DNA of 64,000 nucleotides from Chinchilla lanigera (lineage: Eukaryota; Chordata; Mammalia; Rodentia; Chinchillidae), in contig NW_004955446.1 of the NCBI RefSeq assembly GCF_000276665.1, positions 15,201,433 through 15,265,432 of the forward strand. The letters are read 5' to 3'. Under the pieces are notes generated by a model that saw nothing but the letters and a program-made list of their open reading frames with translations, made no database searches and was not told the DNA's origin. The position numbers were made by a program, and so were the translations under genes. Position 1 is the stretch's first letter. Each line of letters starts with the position of its first letter. Shown one piece after another: positions 1-11,299 of this stretch.

Positions 1-1245
1 AATCTCAAGCACATTCTTCTATTTGATCTTTGAAACATATACTGGAAGAATAATGGGGTCTTTAATAAATGGCACTGGGAAACCTGGCTGCCCACATGCA
101 GAAAATTTGATCTAAACCTATATCTTTCAACACATACTACAGTAAAATCTAAAGGACAAAAACCTAAATGGCTAAACAGAAGCATTTAACCTGATGGAAG
201 ACAAAGTAGAAAAAAGTCTTGAAACCATAGGCATATAGATGAACTTTCTGAACAGAACACCAGTTGCACAGGAAACAACACCAAAAATCAACAAATGGAA
301 TCATGCCAAATTTAAAAATTCTGCACAGTAAAAGACATGACAAGCAGAATGAAAAGGCAACCTACAAAATGGGAAAAACTTTGCCTTTTATCCACGAGAC
401 ATAGGACTAATATCTAGGATATACAAAGGATTCAAATGTCCACACCCAAAGTAAAAGATCTAATTAAAAATGTGCAAGTGGAATAGACACTTCACAGAAT
501 AAGTATAAGTGGCAAAAAATACATGAAGGAATTTCTCAACATGTCTGGCCATTAGAAAATGAAAATGAAAACACTGAGGTCCCATCTTACCCCAGAAATA
601 ATGGGTATCATCAACATGAAATAATAACAAATTCTTCTGAGACTGCAGGAAAAAATGAACCCTTCCACAATTTTAGTGGGAATGTAAGCCAGCACAATCA
701 CTTTGGAAATCAGTACAGAGAGTCCACAGAAAGTCAAAACTGGAAACTCCATTTGACCCAGCTATTTCCACCCTGTGTATCTTCCAGAAAGAATTAAAGA
801 TGTCTTATTATGGTGATACATGCATACCCATGTTTATAACAGCACAATTTAAAGTAGCTAAACTTTGAAAGCAGCTTGTGTGCCCATCAACAAATGAAGG
901 GAAAAGAAAATCTGGCATTAATACATGATGCAATACTCTTTTGCAATAAAGACAGACTTGAATCATTTGTAGGAAAATGGATGCACCTTGAGATCATAGA
1001 GTTAAGTGACATAAGTCAGATACACAATTAAATATATGGTTTCTTTTAGAGGAGAAACTGAAGTTTAAATGAATAGCAAAATAAAAGGTAATAATACCAA
1101 GTAGGGATATAGCTCTTTCTTAAGTGGGGGGGATCAACAGATGGATCCAACAGAAAGGGAGAAAAGACAGAGGGGATGAAAAAAGGAATTACAATGTATT
1201 ATGTACATATTCTGCAAATGTGTACTAACGAAAAAGTTATTACTT
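1..1245 (+). mobile_element. LINE-1 3' end (ORF2 C-terminus plus 3'UTR), truncated by window edge
   Basis: Sense-strand L1 sequence. It runs from the late ORF2 coding part (a 'ggcactgggaaacctggctg' type motif near 70, 'agaacaccagttgcacagg' near 255) through the conserved 'cagcacaattt.aa.tagctaaa' stretch at about 840 into a purine-rich 3'UTR ending near 1240. The same order of motifs recurs in the L1 copies at 31.7 kb and 48.1 kb. The reading frame is broken by many stops, so it is a dead copy. Its 5' part lies outside the window, so truncation cannot be judged. Family assignment is by pattern recognition only. Confidence 0.85.
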
Positions 1246-1552
1246 AGGACATCACCTGTGCTTACTAAACAAGGAATGTAAGCCACATTATTACAGATTA
1301 TATTTTGTCTCTTTTAAGATTTTGTCCCCACAACTCTGATTTTGACATTAATACTACCTGTTTTGTTCTTGTTTGCATTGAGATAGAATATTTTTTTGTA
1401 TTTCTATTTTCATTTATATTTATTTTTAACTGATACATACTTATAAATGGGAAAGTATATATATATTTTATTACATTACATATATTTTAAATATATAGTA
1501 TAATGTTTAAATAAAGTTAAAATATTCAAAATTTCAGAAAGACCAGCTAATA
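1246..1552. other. AT-rich spacer, no recognised feature
   Basis: Lies between two L1 3' ends. It contains simple AT-rich runs around 1430-1510 and nothing else I recognise. Confidence 0.6.
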
Positions 1553-2295
1553 TCTAGAAATCAACCAGTAGGAGATGCTGATGAAGCTGCAGGAAATGTG
1601 AACACCTCTCCATTGCTGGGAAGACTGTAAACTAGTACAACTGCTATGGAAAGCACCATGGAGATTTGTCCAAAAACTAAAAGTAGAGGTTCTATTTGAC
1701 TTACATATTTCCCTTTAGTTATCTTCCCAGGAGTGTTAAATTCAACACAGTGCAGGAATATGTGCACACATATGTTTATAGCAGTACAACTTATAATAGC
1801 TAAATTTTGGAAACAGCCCATATGCTCATCAATAGATGAACAGATGAGGAAAATGTATTTATATACAATGGCATACTACTCTGACATAAAGAAGAATAAA
1901 CCTGAGATATTTTTAGGTAAATAGATGCATCTTAAAACCATAACACTGAGTGAGATAAATCAGGTACAAAAGTTTAACTATCACACTGTTTCTCTTGTGC
2001 AAGAAACTCGAAGTATAAATAAGGAACAAAGTGGAGAGTGTTAAGAAGTAGGGAGGATTTGCTCAAAAGGGAAGGGGAACAAGAGATAGAGGAGTAGGGA
2101 GAAAAGGGAGAAAGGATTTAAAGAAAAGAGAATTGAAGAATAAAAGGAGCTTTTCTAAATGAAGAGTGAAAGAAGGCCTGGAGGAAAAGGGAAGGGGATG
2201 AAAAATTTAAAAAGCATTATAATATGTTACATGGTACAAATCTCCCAAGATGAATGTGAGCATAACATACTGCACAATGTACTAATAACAATAAG
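1553..2295 (+). mobile_element. LINE-1 3' end, second tandem copy
   Basis: A second same-strand L1 tail, starting within late ORF2 ('gaagctgcaggaaatgtgaac' region near 1590) and running through the 'ttatagcagtacaacttata' stretch near 1780, the ATGGCATACTACTC motif near 1869 (the human 'atggaatactatgcagcc' position), and a purine-rich 3'UTR from 2035. It covers the same portion as the first copy from about 650 onward. It is therefore either a separate 5'-truncated insertion or a duplication, not a continuation. Frames are broken. Confidence 0.8.
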
Positions 2296-2964
2296 TAAAT
2301 GTTTTAAAATACTATGTATGTATACATGCACATATATACTTTAACTTTTTGAAATGTACCATTCATTGTTGTCTTCTATAGTTACCATAATGTGCAAGAG
2401 CTTACAGAACTTGCTACTCTATTTCTGTGTCTGTTACAGAAAACAGAGTTAAGAGTAACAATGAATTTATGTTTCCTAGCACTATTTTTCTGTGGTTAAC
2501 AAGTATTCACCATTATCTGGTATTTTAGTTCTACTTGTTGATTTTATATAATTAATGTATTGAGAAATAGCAATAAATTTATGTTCATTTCATTGCTTCT
2601 TGTCTTCTTCTTCTAGCTAGTTCTTCCTTTCAGTTCTGTTCTTTTTATTATGTTCTCTGTAAACTTTTCAGAAACATTTCTTTCATTTTAGCATATTCTG
2701 ACTTTTCTGATGATTCAGATGTGTACTTGGAATTCTTATATAAGTGGGAATAAATGTCTGAATTCAAATGTAGTTATCTTTAGAAACATGGAAGCATTTC
2801 TTCACTTTGCTGTTGTGGGAAGTTTGATACTAATCTGATCTTAATTGCTTTGTGAGTGAACAAGTTTATTCAGTAGAGAAATCTGTAGGTTTTTGTGTTT
2901 GTCACGATGCCATAGAAGTTTAGGGAGAAGGTCTAAGTGCTTGTGTACTGAACAATTCTGCAGC
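2296..2964. other. Unique-looking spacer
   Basis: AT-rich, with a pyrimidine-rich patch at 2590-2640. No repeat or exon recognised. Confidence 0.5.
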
Positions 2965-3490
2965 ACTGTGGTAGGCTGAATTTTAAGATGGTTTGTAGGA
3001 CCTTCACTCCCTGATATTGCTGTCATGATTAATTCTTGGCAACGGGATTTTACAGATGGAATTCACATTATTAATCCATTGCCTTAAAAATCAAAGATAT
3101 TATCTGTGTGGGTGGAAAAATCTGCATTCTGCAGAAGAAGCATGAGAAACATTTGTGAGGAGAGAATCTCACTATTGCTGAGATAAAGGTGGGCCTCGGG
3201 CCTGAAAGAGGTCTCTTGGACCTATTCATGTCCACTTGGAGTGAAAAATGATCCCCTGACAATGGCAGACCGCAGTCAAATATAATGAACTGATTTCTAC
3301 CCACAATTCCAGCGAGCTTGGAAGTTGAGGGCGGACAGAGGCCGACAGCTTTACTTTGGTTCTGTAAGGTTCTAAGCGCAGAATCCAGTTAGGCCCGTGT
3401 GAACTTTTTATCTACGGAACAGTGAAATGAAATATAGCGATCCTTTTAGGTCACTACATTTACTTTCATTTGTTATACAACAATAAGAAG
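2965..3490 (+). mobile_element. MLT1-type LTR (ERVL-MaLR fossil)
   Basis: An old solo LTR. Landmarks in the expected order are: the 'ctgtggtaggctgaatttta' start near 2963, 'gggattttacagatggaatt' near 3044, the 'tgtgtgggtgg' motif near 3103, 'aatgaactgatttctaccca' with 'agcgagcttggaag' near 3283-3325, and a terminal 'cactacatttactttcattt' followed by a TTGTTATACAACA-type end near 3475. This matches my memory of MLT1 LTRs. It has no coding content. A second copy lies at 24.7-25.15 kb. Confidence 0.7.
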
Positions 3491-3492
3491 CA

Positions 3493-3516
3493 AAACAAAC
3501 AAACAAACAAACAAAG
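3493..3516. repeat. (AAAC)n microsatellite
   Basis: Five to six AAAC units directly after the LTR end and directly before the GC-rich block. Confidence 0.95.
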
Positions 3517-3790
3517 TGCCAGGCATCTTCTTGGCGGGTTTATTGGCTATTCCTTGGTTATTCCCATTCCTCAGGCACTGTCTCGTCCATCGCTGCAGCG
3601 GCAGCCAGCTTTGCAGCCCTTGCACATCCCCTGGTCTCGGCCGTCCTCTACGTCTCTCACCTCCACCGCCAGGCGGACGCTGGAGCTCTGCTGTGAAGTT
3701 CTTAGAGGAGCTGACTTGGTAGCCGTTCATGTGCACCCTGGAGGAGGGAGGATTTGTTAGGGCAAAGGGCAGACTGAAATGTCCTCCAAC
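3517..3790. other. GC-rich, CpG-bearing block of unknown origin
   Basis: Much richer in GC and CpG than anything nearby, for example around 'ctcgtccatcgctgcagcgg' at 3581 and 'accgccaggcggacg' at 3665. Both strands carry overlapping open frames: 109 codons on minus at 3473-3802, 96 on plus at 3470-3760, 68 on plus at 3516-3722. Openness on both strands is expected of GC-rich DNA and is weak evidence for coding. I searched memory for small ribosomal, metallothionein and membrane proteins and found no match. On the minus strand an AATAAA lies near 3535-3545, but no A tail follows. It could be a decayed processed pseudogene, a regulatory element or a GC-rich repeat. Confidence 0.4.
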
Positions 3791-4130
3791 TTCTATTCTC
3801 AAGAGACAAATCTACAAAACATTTCTTCAAAGATCCTCAGAGAGTAAAGTCCCAAAGGAAGGGGCTTATGACATGTAAAAATGTACACTTTTATAGATTC
3901 ACTGTCAGTTATTAGCCCTGATTTCTGGTATCATTCTCCATTAAAAAACAACAACAACAAAAACAAAAACTCTGAGGTCTAGGACTGAAGTCTCTGATTT
4001 CAGCTAAGACAGCAGGGGATGGCGATTGCTTTCTTGTTTTCAGATCCGTTTTCCTTTTTGGACTAAGAAATGACAACTTTTATTGTTTGCATTGCATTTA
4101 CGGAGTTAACATCGACATTTTTATTTTGTA
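3791..4130. other. Unique spacer with short A-rich run
   Basis: Holds an (AAC)n/(AAAAC)n run at 3944-3970. Otherwise nothing recognised. Confidence 0.5.
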
Positions 4131-4197
4131 GCTGGAATCGAACTCACGACTTCACACTTGCGAGCCAGGCGCTGTGCCTGATGAGCTAAATCCCCAG
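4131..4197 (-). mobile_element. ID-type tRNA-derived SINE
   Basis: The reverse complement reads as the ID core. Its 5' end is CTGGGGATTTAGCTCATCAG, carrying the Pol III A-box region, and a B-box-like 'gagttcgattcc' is visible on the plus strand as 'ggaatcgaactc' at 4134. The 3' tail (plus-strand left side) is only a short T-rich stretch. ID SINEs derive from an alanine tRNA by retroposition through L1 machinery. Confidence 0.85.
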
Positions 4198-4550
4198 AAA
4201 CAGTACTTACTATTCTTTAATAATACCTTAGGAGGTGAGGTGAGAAAATGAAGCTCCCCTATACCCCCTACTTCTTTGTTCCCGTATGATGAAACCAAAG
4301 TACTGACATTATAGACCTCTAGAAAGCTCTCTCTTTCCTGTTTTGACCAATTCAACACTTAGTACACCAGACAGACACCTTTGTTTGTCTGAATAAATCC
4401 TCTCTCTGATGTGTCAGTGGGTGTGATTATGAGTGAAGACAAGTATATGTTCCCGAACGTTCGGGGTTGAAGGAACTTAGATGTCAGTTTTAAAAAGTAG
4501 TATTTTTGGATTCTGTCCTTCACATAGTTACATATAAAGGAACAAGGAAA
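4198..4550. other. Unique spacer
   Basis: No repeat recognised. Contains the heat-shock-element-like palindrome listed separately. Confidence 0.5.
4450..4465. promoter_or_regulatory. Trimeric heat-shock-element-like site within a CpG-rich palindrome
   Basis: Positions 4450-4462 read TTC-nn-GAA-nn-TTC, the canonical three-unit HSF1 recognition pattern. They overlap a perfect 14-bp palindrome, cccgaacgttcggg at 4452-4465, which keeps three CpGs in an otherwise CpG-poor stretch. A perfect trimer is expected by chance roughly once per 130 kb on both strands, so chance remains plausible. Confidence 0.35.
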
Positions 4551-4888
4551 TGCAGTAATCCCTTCTTATTTGCAGTTTTGCTTTCTGCACCTGCTATTAT
4601 CTGCAATCCATTATGTTCCAGAAATACTCATGGATATTTCCAGAAACAAACAATCTCCTATTGTGAAGAAGAAAGATTATGTCCCCATGATGTTTATTAC
4701 AAAATACTTTAATAATTGTTCTGCTTTATGATTAGTTGTTAATCTTGCTGTATTGATAAGAAGAATTTTACAATAGGTATGTATTCATAGAAAAAAATGT
4801 ATATGTAGAGTTGCATTCTAGCCACACTGTCAGATATTTACCGGGGGTCTTATAACATCTCCTGTGGAACATAGGGACTTCTGTGCTA
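4551..4888. mobile_element. Non-autonomous Tigger/MER44-type DNA transposon
   Basis: Starts with 'gcagtaatcccttcttattt' and continues with the 'gcagttttgctttctgc' motif typical of Tigger/MER44 elements. Mid-element 'caataggtatgtattcatag' (4772) and the closing 'ccgggggtcttataacatct' (4841), followed by a degenerate inverted copy of the start ('gggacttctgtg' at 4874), fit the TcMar-Tigger end. Length near 335 bp suits a short internally deleted family. No transposase frame. Confidence 0.7.
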
Positions 4889-5229
4889 TTTATGTGTGCC
4901 ATTGTAACCTTTCTATTTTTATTATCATAGACAATGCACTGGAGGACTGGAAGGGTTTAGCTGTATTTAAGACACCCCAGTTTATGCCAGGTATTATTGG
5001 CCTGTCACAAACCATGTAAAACCCTGAACCTTTTTTGGATTTAGAAGAATACTGCTTATTCTAAATCAACCATAATATTTTAACTTTTCTTGTGAGTATC
5101 AAATTTGATATTTGACACAAATCTCAGCAATTCAATTTAAGATGACACCAGTTTGGGGAATTCTAAGAAAATTCCCCTTCCTTTAACATACAAAAAAAAA
5201 AGTAAAATATTTTATTTTAGTATTTCTTC
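4889..5229. other. Unique AT-rich spacer
   Basis: Nothing recognised. Confidence 0.5.
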
Positions 5230-6510
5230 AAGTATAGGTTTTTAACATTAATTTACTTTATTTTTAATAGTGCTTTTCTTTTATAAAAAAACTCATTCCA
5301 AAAAACACAGAGTTTCCACATAGTTCTTCTCTCTTTTCCTCTCCTACACAGTTCACTCTTTGTGTCGTACACTATATTTTGAAGCATGTACAGCATATAT
5401 CCCCAGTTACATTGCCATACAGAATAATTCCACTGCCTGAAAATTTTCCTGTGCTCTACCTATTTATGACTCCTTCCCTCTTCCTCTCAACCCCTCAGGA
5501 ACGACTGATCTTTCTGCTGCTCTTACAGCTTGCTTTGCCTTTACTCCATCTGCTTTTATGACTTAATAGCACATTTCTTTTTATTGCTGAATAATATTCC
5601 ATTGTATAAATATAACACAGTTTATTCATTCACTTACCAAACGACATTATTGCTTCCAAGTTTTGACATGAATAGAACTGCTAAAAATATCCATATGCAG
5701 GATTTTGTGTGAATATAAGTTTTAAGCTTCTTAGGGTTACAGCCCAGGAGCACGGTTGTTGGACTATGGGTATGTTTAGCTCATAGGAAATTGTAAAAGT
5801 GTTTTACAGTTTCCATTTTTACCAACGGTGAATGAGGTGCTTCAAGTATGCTGCTTCACATCCTCCTCTTCAATGTCTGATGTTATTAATATTTAGGATT
5901 TCAGTCATTCTAACAGATATGTGGTGGTATCTGTTATTTTCATTTGCTCTTCCTCAGTGACAAATGATAAATATCTTTTTATAGTGTTTATTTGCCGCCT
6001 GTATGTATTTTTTGATGAAATATCAACCCAGCTCTTTACCTGTTTTTGATTGGGTTGTTTATTTCCTTGTTGTTGAGTTTTGAGCATTCTTTGTAGATCA
6101 GTCCTTTATCAGGCAGGTGTTTTGCAAACACTGTCCTCCAGTCATCTCTCACAAAGCAGAATATGTTCATTTTAATGTAATCCAACTTCAATAGCTTTCT
6201 TTTATGTAATCTGCTATTTTGGGTTTTCTAGGAACACTCATCACCAAACCTAAGTTTCTCCTGTATTACCTTCTAGGAGTTTTTCATTGTTTTGCATTTA
6301 GAGTTATGATATCCTTTTGGTTAGTTTTTGTGAAAGGTGTAAATTTTGTGCCTAGATTTTTAATTTTTTTCTGAGGATGTGTAGTTATTTCAGCACTGTC
6401 GGTTGAACTGCTTTTGGATCTGATTTCATGTGTTCATTTGTCAAAACTCAATTAACTATACATATTTGTATAGTCTACTTAAGGGGTCTCTGTTCTGTTC
6501 CACTGATCTC
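5230..6510 (-). mobile_element. Ancient L1M: 3'UTR and ORF2 3' end
   Basis: Antisense L1M sequence. Landmarks from left to right are: 'gttcactctttgtgtcgtac' (5351), a 'cccctcaggaacgactgatc' type region (5491), 'gaataatattccattgtata' (5589), 'cctttatcaggcaggtg' (6103), 'ttctaggagtttttcattgt' (6272) and 'tctgttctgttccactgatc' (6489). This is the reverse complement of L1 3'UTR followed by late ORF2. Divergence is high, so it is a mammal-wide age copy. It is probably one insertion with the fragment at 7180-7970, which continues further into ORF2 in the same orientation. Confidence 0.85.
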
Positions 6511-7179
6511 TACTGATGCCAGGGAGTGTGAAGGGGGCCTTGAGAGTGAAAGACCTCTGGCACGCATGAGTGTGGGGACTCTTAGACTTTCAGTTTCACT
6601 TAGCAAGCTTGGTAGCATTTCTCTTACACAGTTTACTGTACGGTTAACTAATGGAGAAATACATTGTGATTATTCTTATCAGGGGATTCACAGTCTTAAA
6701 GGAACAAACAAACAAACCATACCAAAGATCAGCAGCAATATCCCTGGACAAGTAAAATGATGCAAGAGTATGTGAAGAATGAGAATCATTTCACTCTTAC
6801 ACAAGTATGAACTTTCTAGCTCAACTACTAAGAAAGTCGTATTCACAACATTTTTGAGAGTCAAATAAAAATTCTATTTCATGTTAGTTTGCCTTTCAAT
6901 GTTATTTATGGCAAGATATCCCTAAGATATCATTATATTTACAAGAAATCCATATCAGATGTAAGTTGTTTTCCTTGATACTAGGATGTTTAAAGTGCTT
7001 TAATAATTGTCCCAGCTCACGATTTTATTTAGGATTTTTTTTTTCTGTGCACCAAAAGGGATCATGAATTTTCTGCAGAACATGTAGGTACCCATATTTA
7101 CAGGTGTTTTGTACAGATACTGCACAAAAATAAGACTTTTAATAACCTACATAAACATGGATTATCTTCTTACCATCCT
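6511..7179. other. Unassigned stretch inside the split L1M
   Basis: At 6511-6780 is a slightly GC-richer piece that does not look like L1. It could be a later insertion. An open frame of 110 codons covers 6428-6760 but starts inside L1 antisense sequence and is not credible. 6900-7179 may be L1 too diverged for me to follow. Confidence 0.4.
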
Positions 7180-7970
7180 CATTTCCCTATCAAATCAAAT
7201 AAAACTATCCTGGTTTTAATTCTAAGGTACAAATTACTGATTTTTCTTTTATAAATGGTACCTTGAATTTAAGTTTGAATACATACCTGTGCTTAACTCA
7301 TGTCAGCTGTTTTTTTAATCTCTCATAAGGTTTATACTTATATATTTAAATAATTGATTGATGGGAATTGATTTTTGAATAATATATATGCTTAAGATAA
7401 AAATTCATATTTTTGGACAAAGTATGTAAACATGTTTAATTTTTATTGTTTTTTCCATGATAAACAAATATGTATTCATGGAATAAACCCAATATGGTCA
7501 AATGTAGATAATCATCATACTTCTCTGGATTTAATATTTTTGTGTCTATATTAATGAGAGACATCTATTTATTATTTTCCTATTTTTATATTTTTATAGC
7601 TGGATTTGGTCTGAGGATTATATAGTCTCATATTATGTGGAGAAACTTTATATCTTCTGTATTCTGACAGTTTTGGGTCAGCTTGATATTATTTTTGCTG
7701 AATTGTTTGACACAACCCGTCACTGAGCCATCTAGAACAAAAGTTAATTTTGTGGAAAGATTCTAATTTTCAGATGAAAATCTATACTCTTGGTCTTCAA
7801 ATTTGGTCTTTAGTGTTAGCTATGTCTCTTTTTGAAGATCAATCTCATTAATATTTGATTAATTTTATTGGTCTTTTCAATGAAACAGCAACTGGTTTCC
7901 TGTTTATTCTACAACAATTGATCCAGATGACCAGGTTATTGATCGTGATTACCAGGGTGAAATTGAACTG
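7180..7970 (-). mobile_element. Ancient L1M: central ORF2 fragment
   Basis: The reverse complement of central ORF2. Landmarks are 'ataattgattgatgggaatt' (7350), 'atggaataaacccaatatgg' (7478), 'ttttgtgtctatattaatga' (7538) and 'ttattggtcttttcaatgaa' (7865). These follow the order expected if the L1 at 5230-6510 continues rightwards, with the 5' end lost near 7970. Many stops. Confidence 0.6.
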
Positions 7971-8204
7971 CTTCTCTATAATAGAAGTACATAAGAGCAT
8001 GTCTAGAATTTGGAAGATCCTATAGAGCATCTGTTACTGTTACCATATCTTAAAATTAAATAATGGCAAACTAAAATAATCCAATCAAGAGAGAGCTAAC
8101 ATATTCCAGATTCTTCACAAAAGAGGGCTTGAGTTGCCCTACAAAGGAAAGAACCACAACCAACAGAAGGACTTTATGAGTACAAAAAGAATATAGTTGG
8201 GTAG
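7971..8204. other. Unique spacer
   Basis: No recognised feature. Confidence 0.4.
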
Positions 8205-8520
8205 TAGAAGTTACAGTCAGGCACTGCATAACAACCTTTTCATCCATGATGGACTACATAGATGACTGTGGTACCATAACATACACACATGTTAAAAATT
8301 CATTGTTGCCTAGAAATGACATACTCTTCCTATCATCATGATGCAGTGCACTAGTCATGTCTTTCTGACTAATGTTTGTGTAAACAAAGCTACAACCCTT
8401 CCAGATGTACCAAAGAACAATAAGGCAGAGTACACAGTATCTATAATGCTGAAAAATTGCTGTGTTACTAGTTTATGTATTTATTGTACTCTACTTTTAT
8501 CATCATCTTAAAGTGTGCTT
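8205..8520 (+). mobile_element. DNA-transposon-like ancient repeat fragment
   Basis: Begins 'acagtcaggcactgcataac' (8212) and continues with 'actgtggtaccataa' (8266), 'gtttgtgtaaacaaagc' (8374) and 'gttactagtttatgtattta' (8464). I recognise this order from a common mammalian repeat whose ends form an inverted 'cagtcatg..gc.taacga' pair. I cannot name the family with certainty. Only the left part is present here. No transposase frame. Confidence 0.5.
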
Positions 8521-9939
8521 CTTTGTAGTTTCTTGTCCTATATGCAATCATTTGCTATATGTCAAGGAAAGCATAAAGCTTCTGCTTTGAGTGTGAATTT
8601 GGTAGAAGACAGAAATTCTACGAAGGCCCTTGTAAGAATGTTTTGATAAAACTTCTATTCCTACAGGAAAACTTTTATGGACTAAGCCCAGACAATGTGT
8701 TAACAATTTCCATGGGCAAAATTTTCTCTGATGCTCTGTGGCTAATGTGATAGGGGATAAGTTAAACAATAATTTTGTAGAACTGTGGTTCTGGATTCTC
8801 GCTAAAAGTTTAAGGAACACTGAGGAAAGACTCCATTCCTAGGAAGAACTGTGACATTTTCACAACAATATTTAGCCCCGTTATAAAGAAAATAATGTCT
8901 ATAAAAGACTCTGTATGTGTGTCTTTTGTGTCGAGTATATTTACGTAACCACTGATGACTAAGATCATGAAAACTAGAACACACACCTCAGCAAAGGTTT
9001 CTAAACAGCAGCTGCTAATAGCACTGTTCTATCTGTTACAATTGAAATACTACCTTCAACCATTAGATGCCAAGTACTCCCATACTGTCAATTGTGATAG
9101 ACCAAATATCTCTTACTATGACAAAAATCCCTCCACTGATTAAAAATTGCCTGCTGTTAGCAACCACAGCCTTAAGCTAATATCTTTAGATAGAAATTTC
9201 AGGATGAGGAAATTACCACTTGCAATGGGCACATGTACATTTAAATTTATAATACCACTCTAAGAGAATTTATGGATTTATCTGGACTTCTATGTCTTAT
9301 AAGTTTTGTAATGGAATCATTTTCATATTGGCAATATGAACGTGGTGAAGCAGGTAAGTTGGAAGATTTGCCCTCATTTTCTAAATGTATCCTACAGTAA
9401 GCTCAGAATTGAGAAAGACTTTGGAACTGTCCAATCTTTAAAAAAATTTTAGTAGGTGGATTTTAGAGTAGTCTATAAATTCTATTTCATTTCAAAGAAT
9501 ACTTGACTTTTTATCCACCAAATTTTTTCACTCTTCGCACATCTAATACACACACAAAGATTTGCATTTATGCATCCAATTCTTTGCTTTAAATAGCTTA
9601 TTTAATGATAGTTGAATAAAAGAATAAAAACAAAATACCTATAAGCTAATGTCCTTCAAATGTTTAATTGAATATATCATTAATAATAATTGATTATAAA
9701 CTTTCCCACAGGTCACAATGTGGTTATAATTAAATCAAGAGCATAATCTAAACCCTAAATAATTTTTCAAAGTGTTTTCATTTCATAACTTTCAGAGTAC
9801 TAATATCCAATTTAAATAGTTATAATTAATTGAAAACAATGACAGAAAATATATTTTGTCAATTGCATTTCTTTAAGTTCTTTGCTTATTATTTACTGAT
9901 TTTACAGGAAAAATGTTCAGGATAAGTACTACTTCTCCC
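8521..9939. other. Unique AT-rich DNA
   Basis: No repeat, exon or dense motif cluster recognised. Short open frames at 8548-8984 lack any family resemblance. Confidence 0.45.
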
Positions 9940-10045
9940 TATCTATAAATAAGAGAATTTGAAGGAGATTAGGGAAGTAATTAATCTGGAATTGCCCACT
10001 TATAAATAAGAGAAGTTAGAATTTGAACTCCATCTATCCAGCTTT
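9940..10045 (+). repeat. MIR/L2 fossil
   Basis: Shows the decayed 'gaggaaactgaggc..agaagttaagtaacttgccc..gaatttgaactc' pattern shared by MIR and L2 tails, ending with 'agaatttgaactccatctat' near 10019. Confidence 0.5.
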
Positions 10046-10384
10046 GGAGATTATTAACAGTAGCCTTATACAATCTTTACCAAAGTTTTACATCATTTTC
10101 CCTTATCTATTCATAAACTACTTGAAGGCTTTGAAAATATAATTCAACATTATTTTTATAATAGCCATGTTTTAAAGTGAAATTTTTATTGTTACAGTCT
10201 TTGAAAATTAAGGAAAGATATCTTAATGAATATCACTTCTCTAGCATGTTCAAGAGCCAAAAGTACTTCAGTTCCTGTATTAATAATAGAAGTGTCAGTG
10301 TGAAAAACTCAGCCCTTGATGTTTAAATATGGCTTTTCATTATTCCTTCTGATGTAGTTTTATCCTTTTCAGCTAAACTTTTTC
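10046..10384. other. Unique AT-rich spacer
   Basis: Nothing recognised. Confidence 0.45.
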
Positions 10385-10415
10385 ATATATATATATATGT
10401 ACATATATATATATT
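10385..10415. repeat. (AT)n microsatellite with central GTAC
   Basis: Two AT runs flank 'atgtacat', giving a long perfect-to-near-perfect palindrome able to form a cruciform. Confidence 0.95.
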
Positions 10416-11299
10416 TTACTGACACTAATGTAACAGTGAATGAATGCTCTTAAATCTGGAAGGTAAAATTACAATTCAGAGCATACACATCCAAGTTTTC
10501 TAAAAGGTTGTGCATTTACCCCAGATTTGTGTGAGCATGGATGAAAATAGTTGTGTATTTTTATACATTTAACAGTCAAACATAACTTTGAGAAGAAATG
10601 ACATATATGTAACATTTGGTAAACAATAACTACATCTTGAATATTTAAACTAAGGAAACATATTCTATGCTATAATTTTGATTCTAAAAACAGGATTACA
10701 TTAAATCACATTTAAGTTTGGTTCTAAATTCTTACGTCTGCTTCTTGCCTTCACCAACAGTTATTTTTATGAATGTATAATTTCTGAGGAAATATGCACA
10801 TTTTAAAGAGCACAATGTTTTAAACATTTATGTTAATAATTATAAACGTATGCAACTTGAGTGTGCATGGCTTAAATAAAAAGGAAAGTGCTATTAACAA
10901 ATTAGTTTTCCCCAAATGCTGGTTTATGCAATCTAAATGTGTGAGTAGCACAGTACAGTCTTGTAGACAGTTAAGTAATTAAGTAACAATTCACAGTGTA
11001 GTTCACTTGTATTCGGGAAATATTTTGGAGAAAACTTTTGACATACTGGAGTAAGGTATATAAACTGTATCACTGCTCAGGAATATTTAGAATATTTCAG
11101 ATACTGGAAATGACATGGTCTTTGTGTATGGTATGTCTTTAGTACAATTTAGACCACCATTTGTCCTCAAGTAGGTCTATTTAAAGTATAATTGAGTGCC
11201 CTAGCAATTATTCTGAATAGCAGCTGTCTGCTGGTAAAAAGGCATATATATAATGAGGGAGAAAGGATCAAATACAGGCAATAGAAAAGAAAGGCATAA
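10416..11299. other. Repeat-free unique DNA
   Basis: No transposon recognised. TAAT-type cores are frequent from 10680 on, possibly the left shoulder of the block that follows. Confidence 0.4.

Noticed and set aside
3473..3802. 109-codon minus-strand open frame
   Set aside because: Lies in the GC-rich block where both strands are open; ends in a low-complexity hydrophobic run made by (AAAC)n; no family recognised.
6428..6760. 110-codon plus-strand open frame
   Set aside because: Its start lies in antisense L1M sequence and no protein resemblance is seen.
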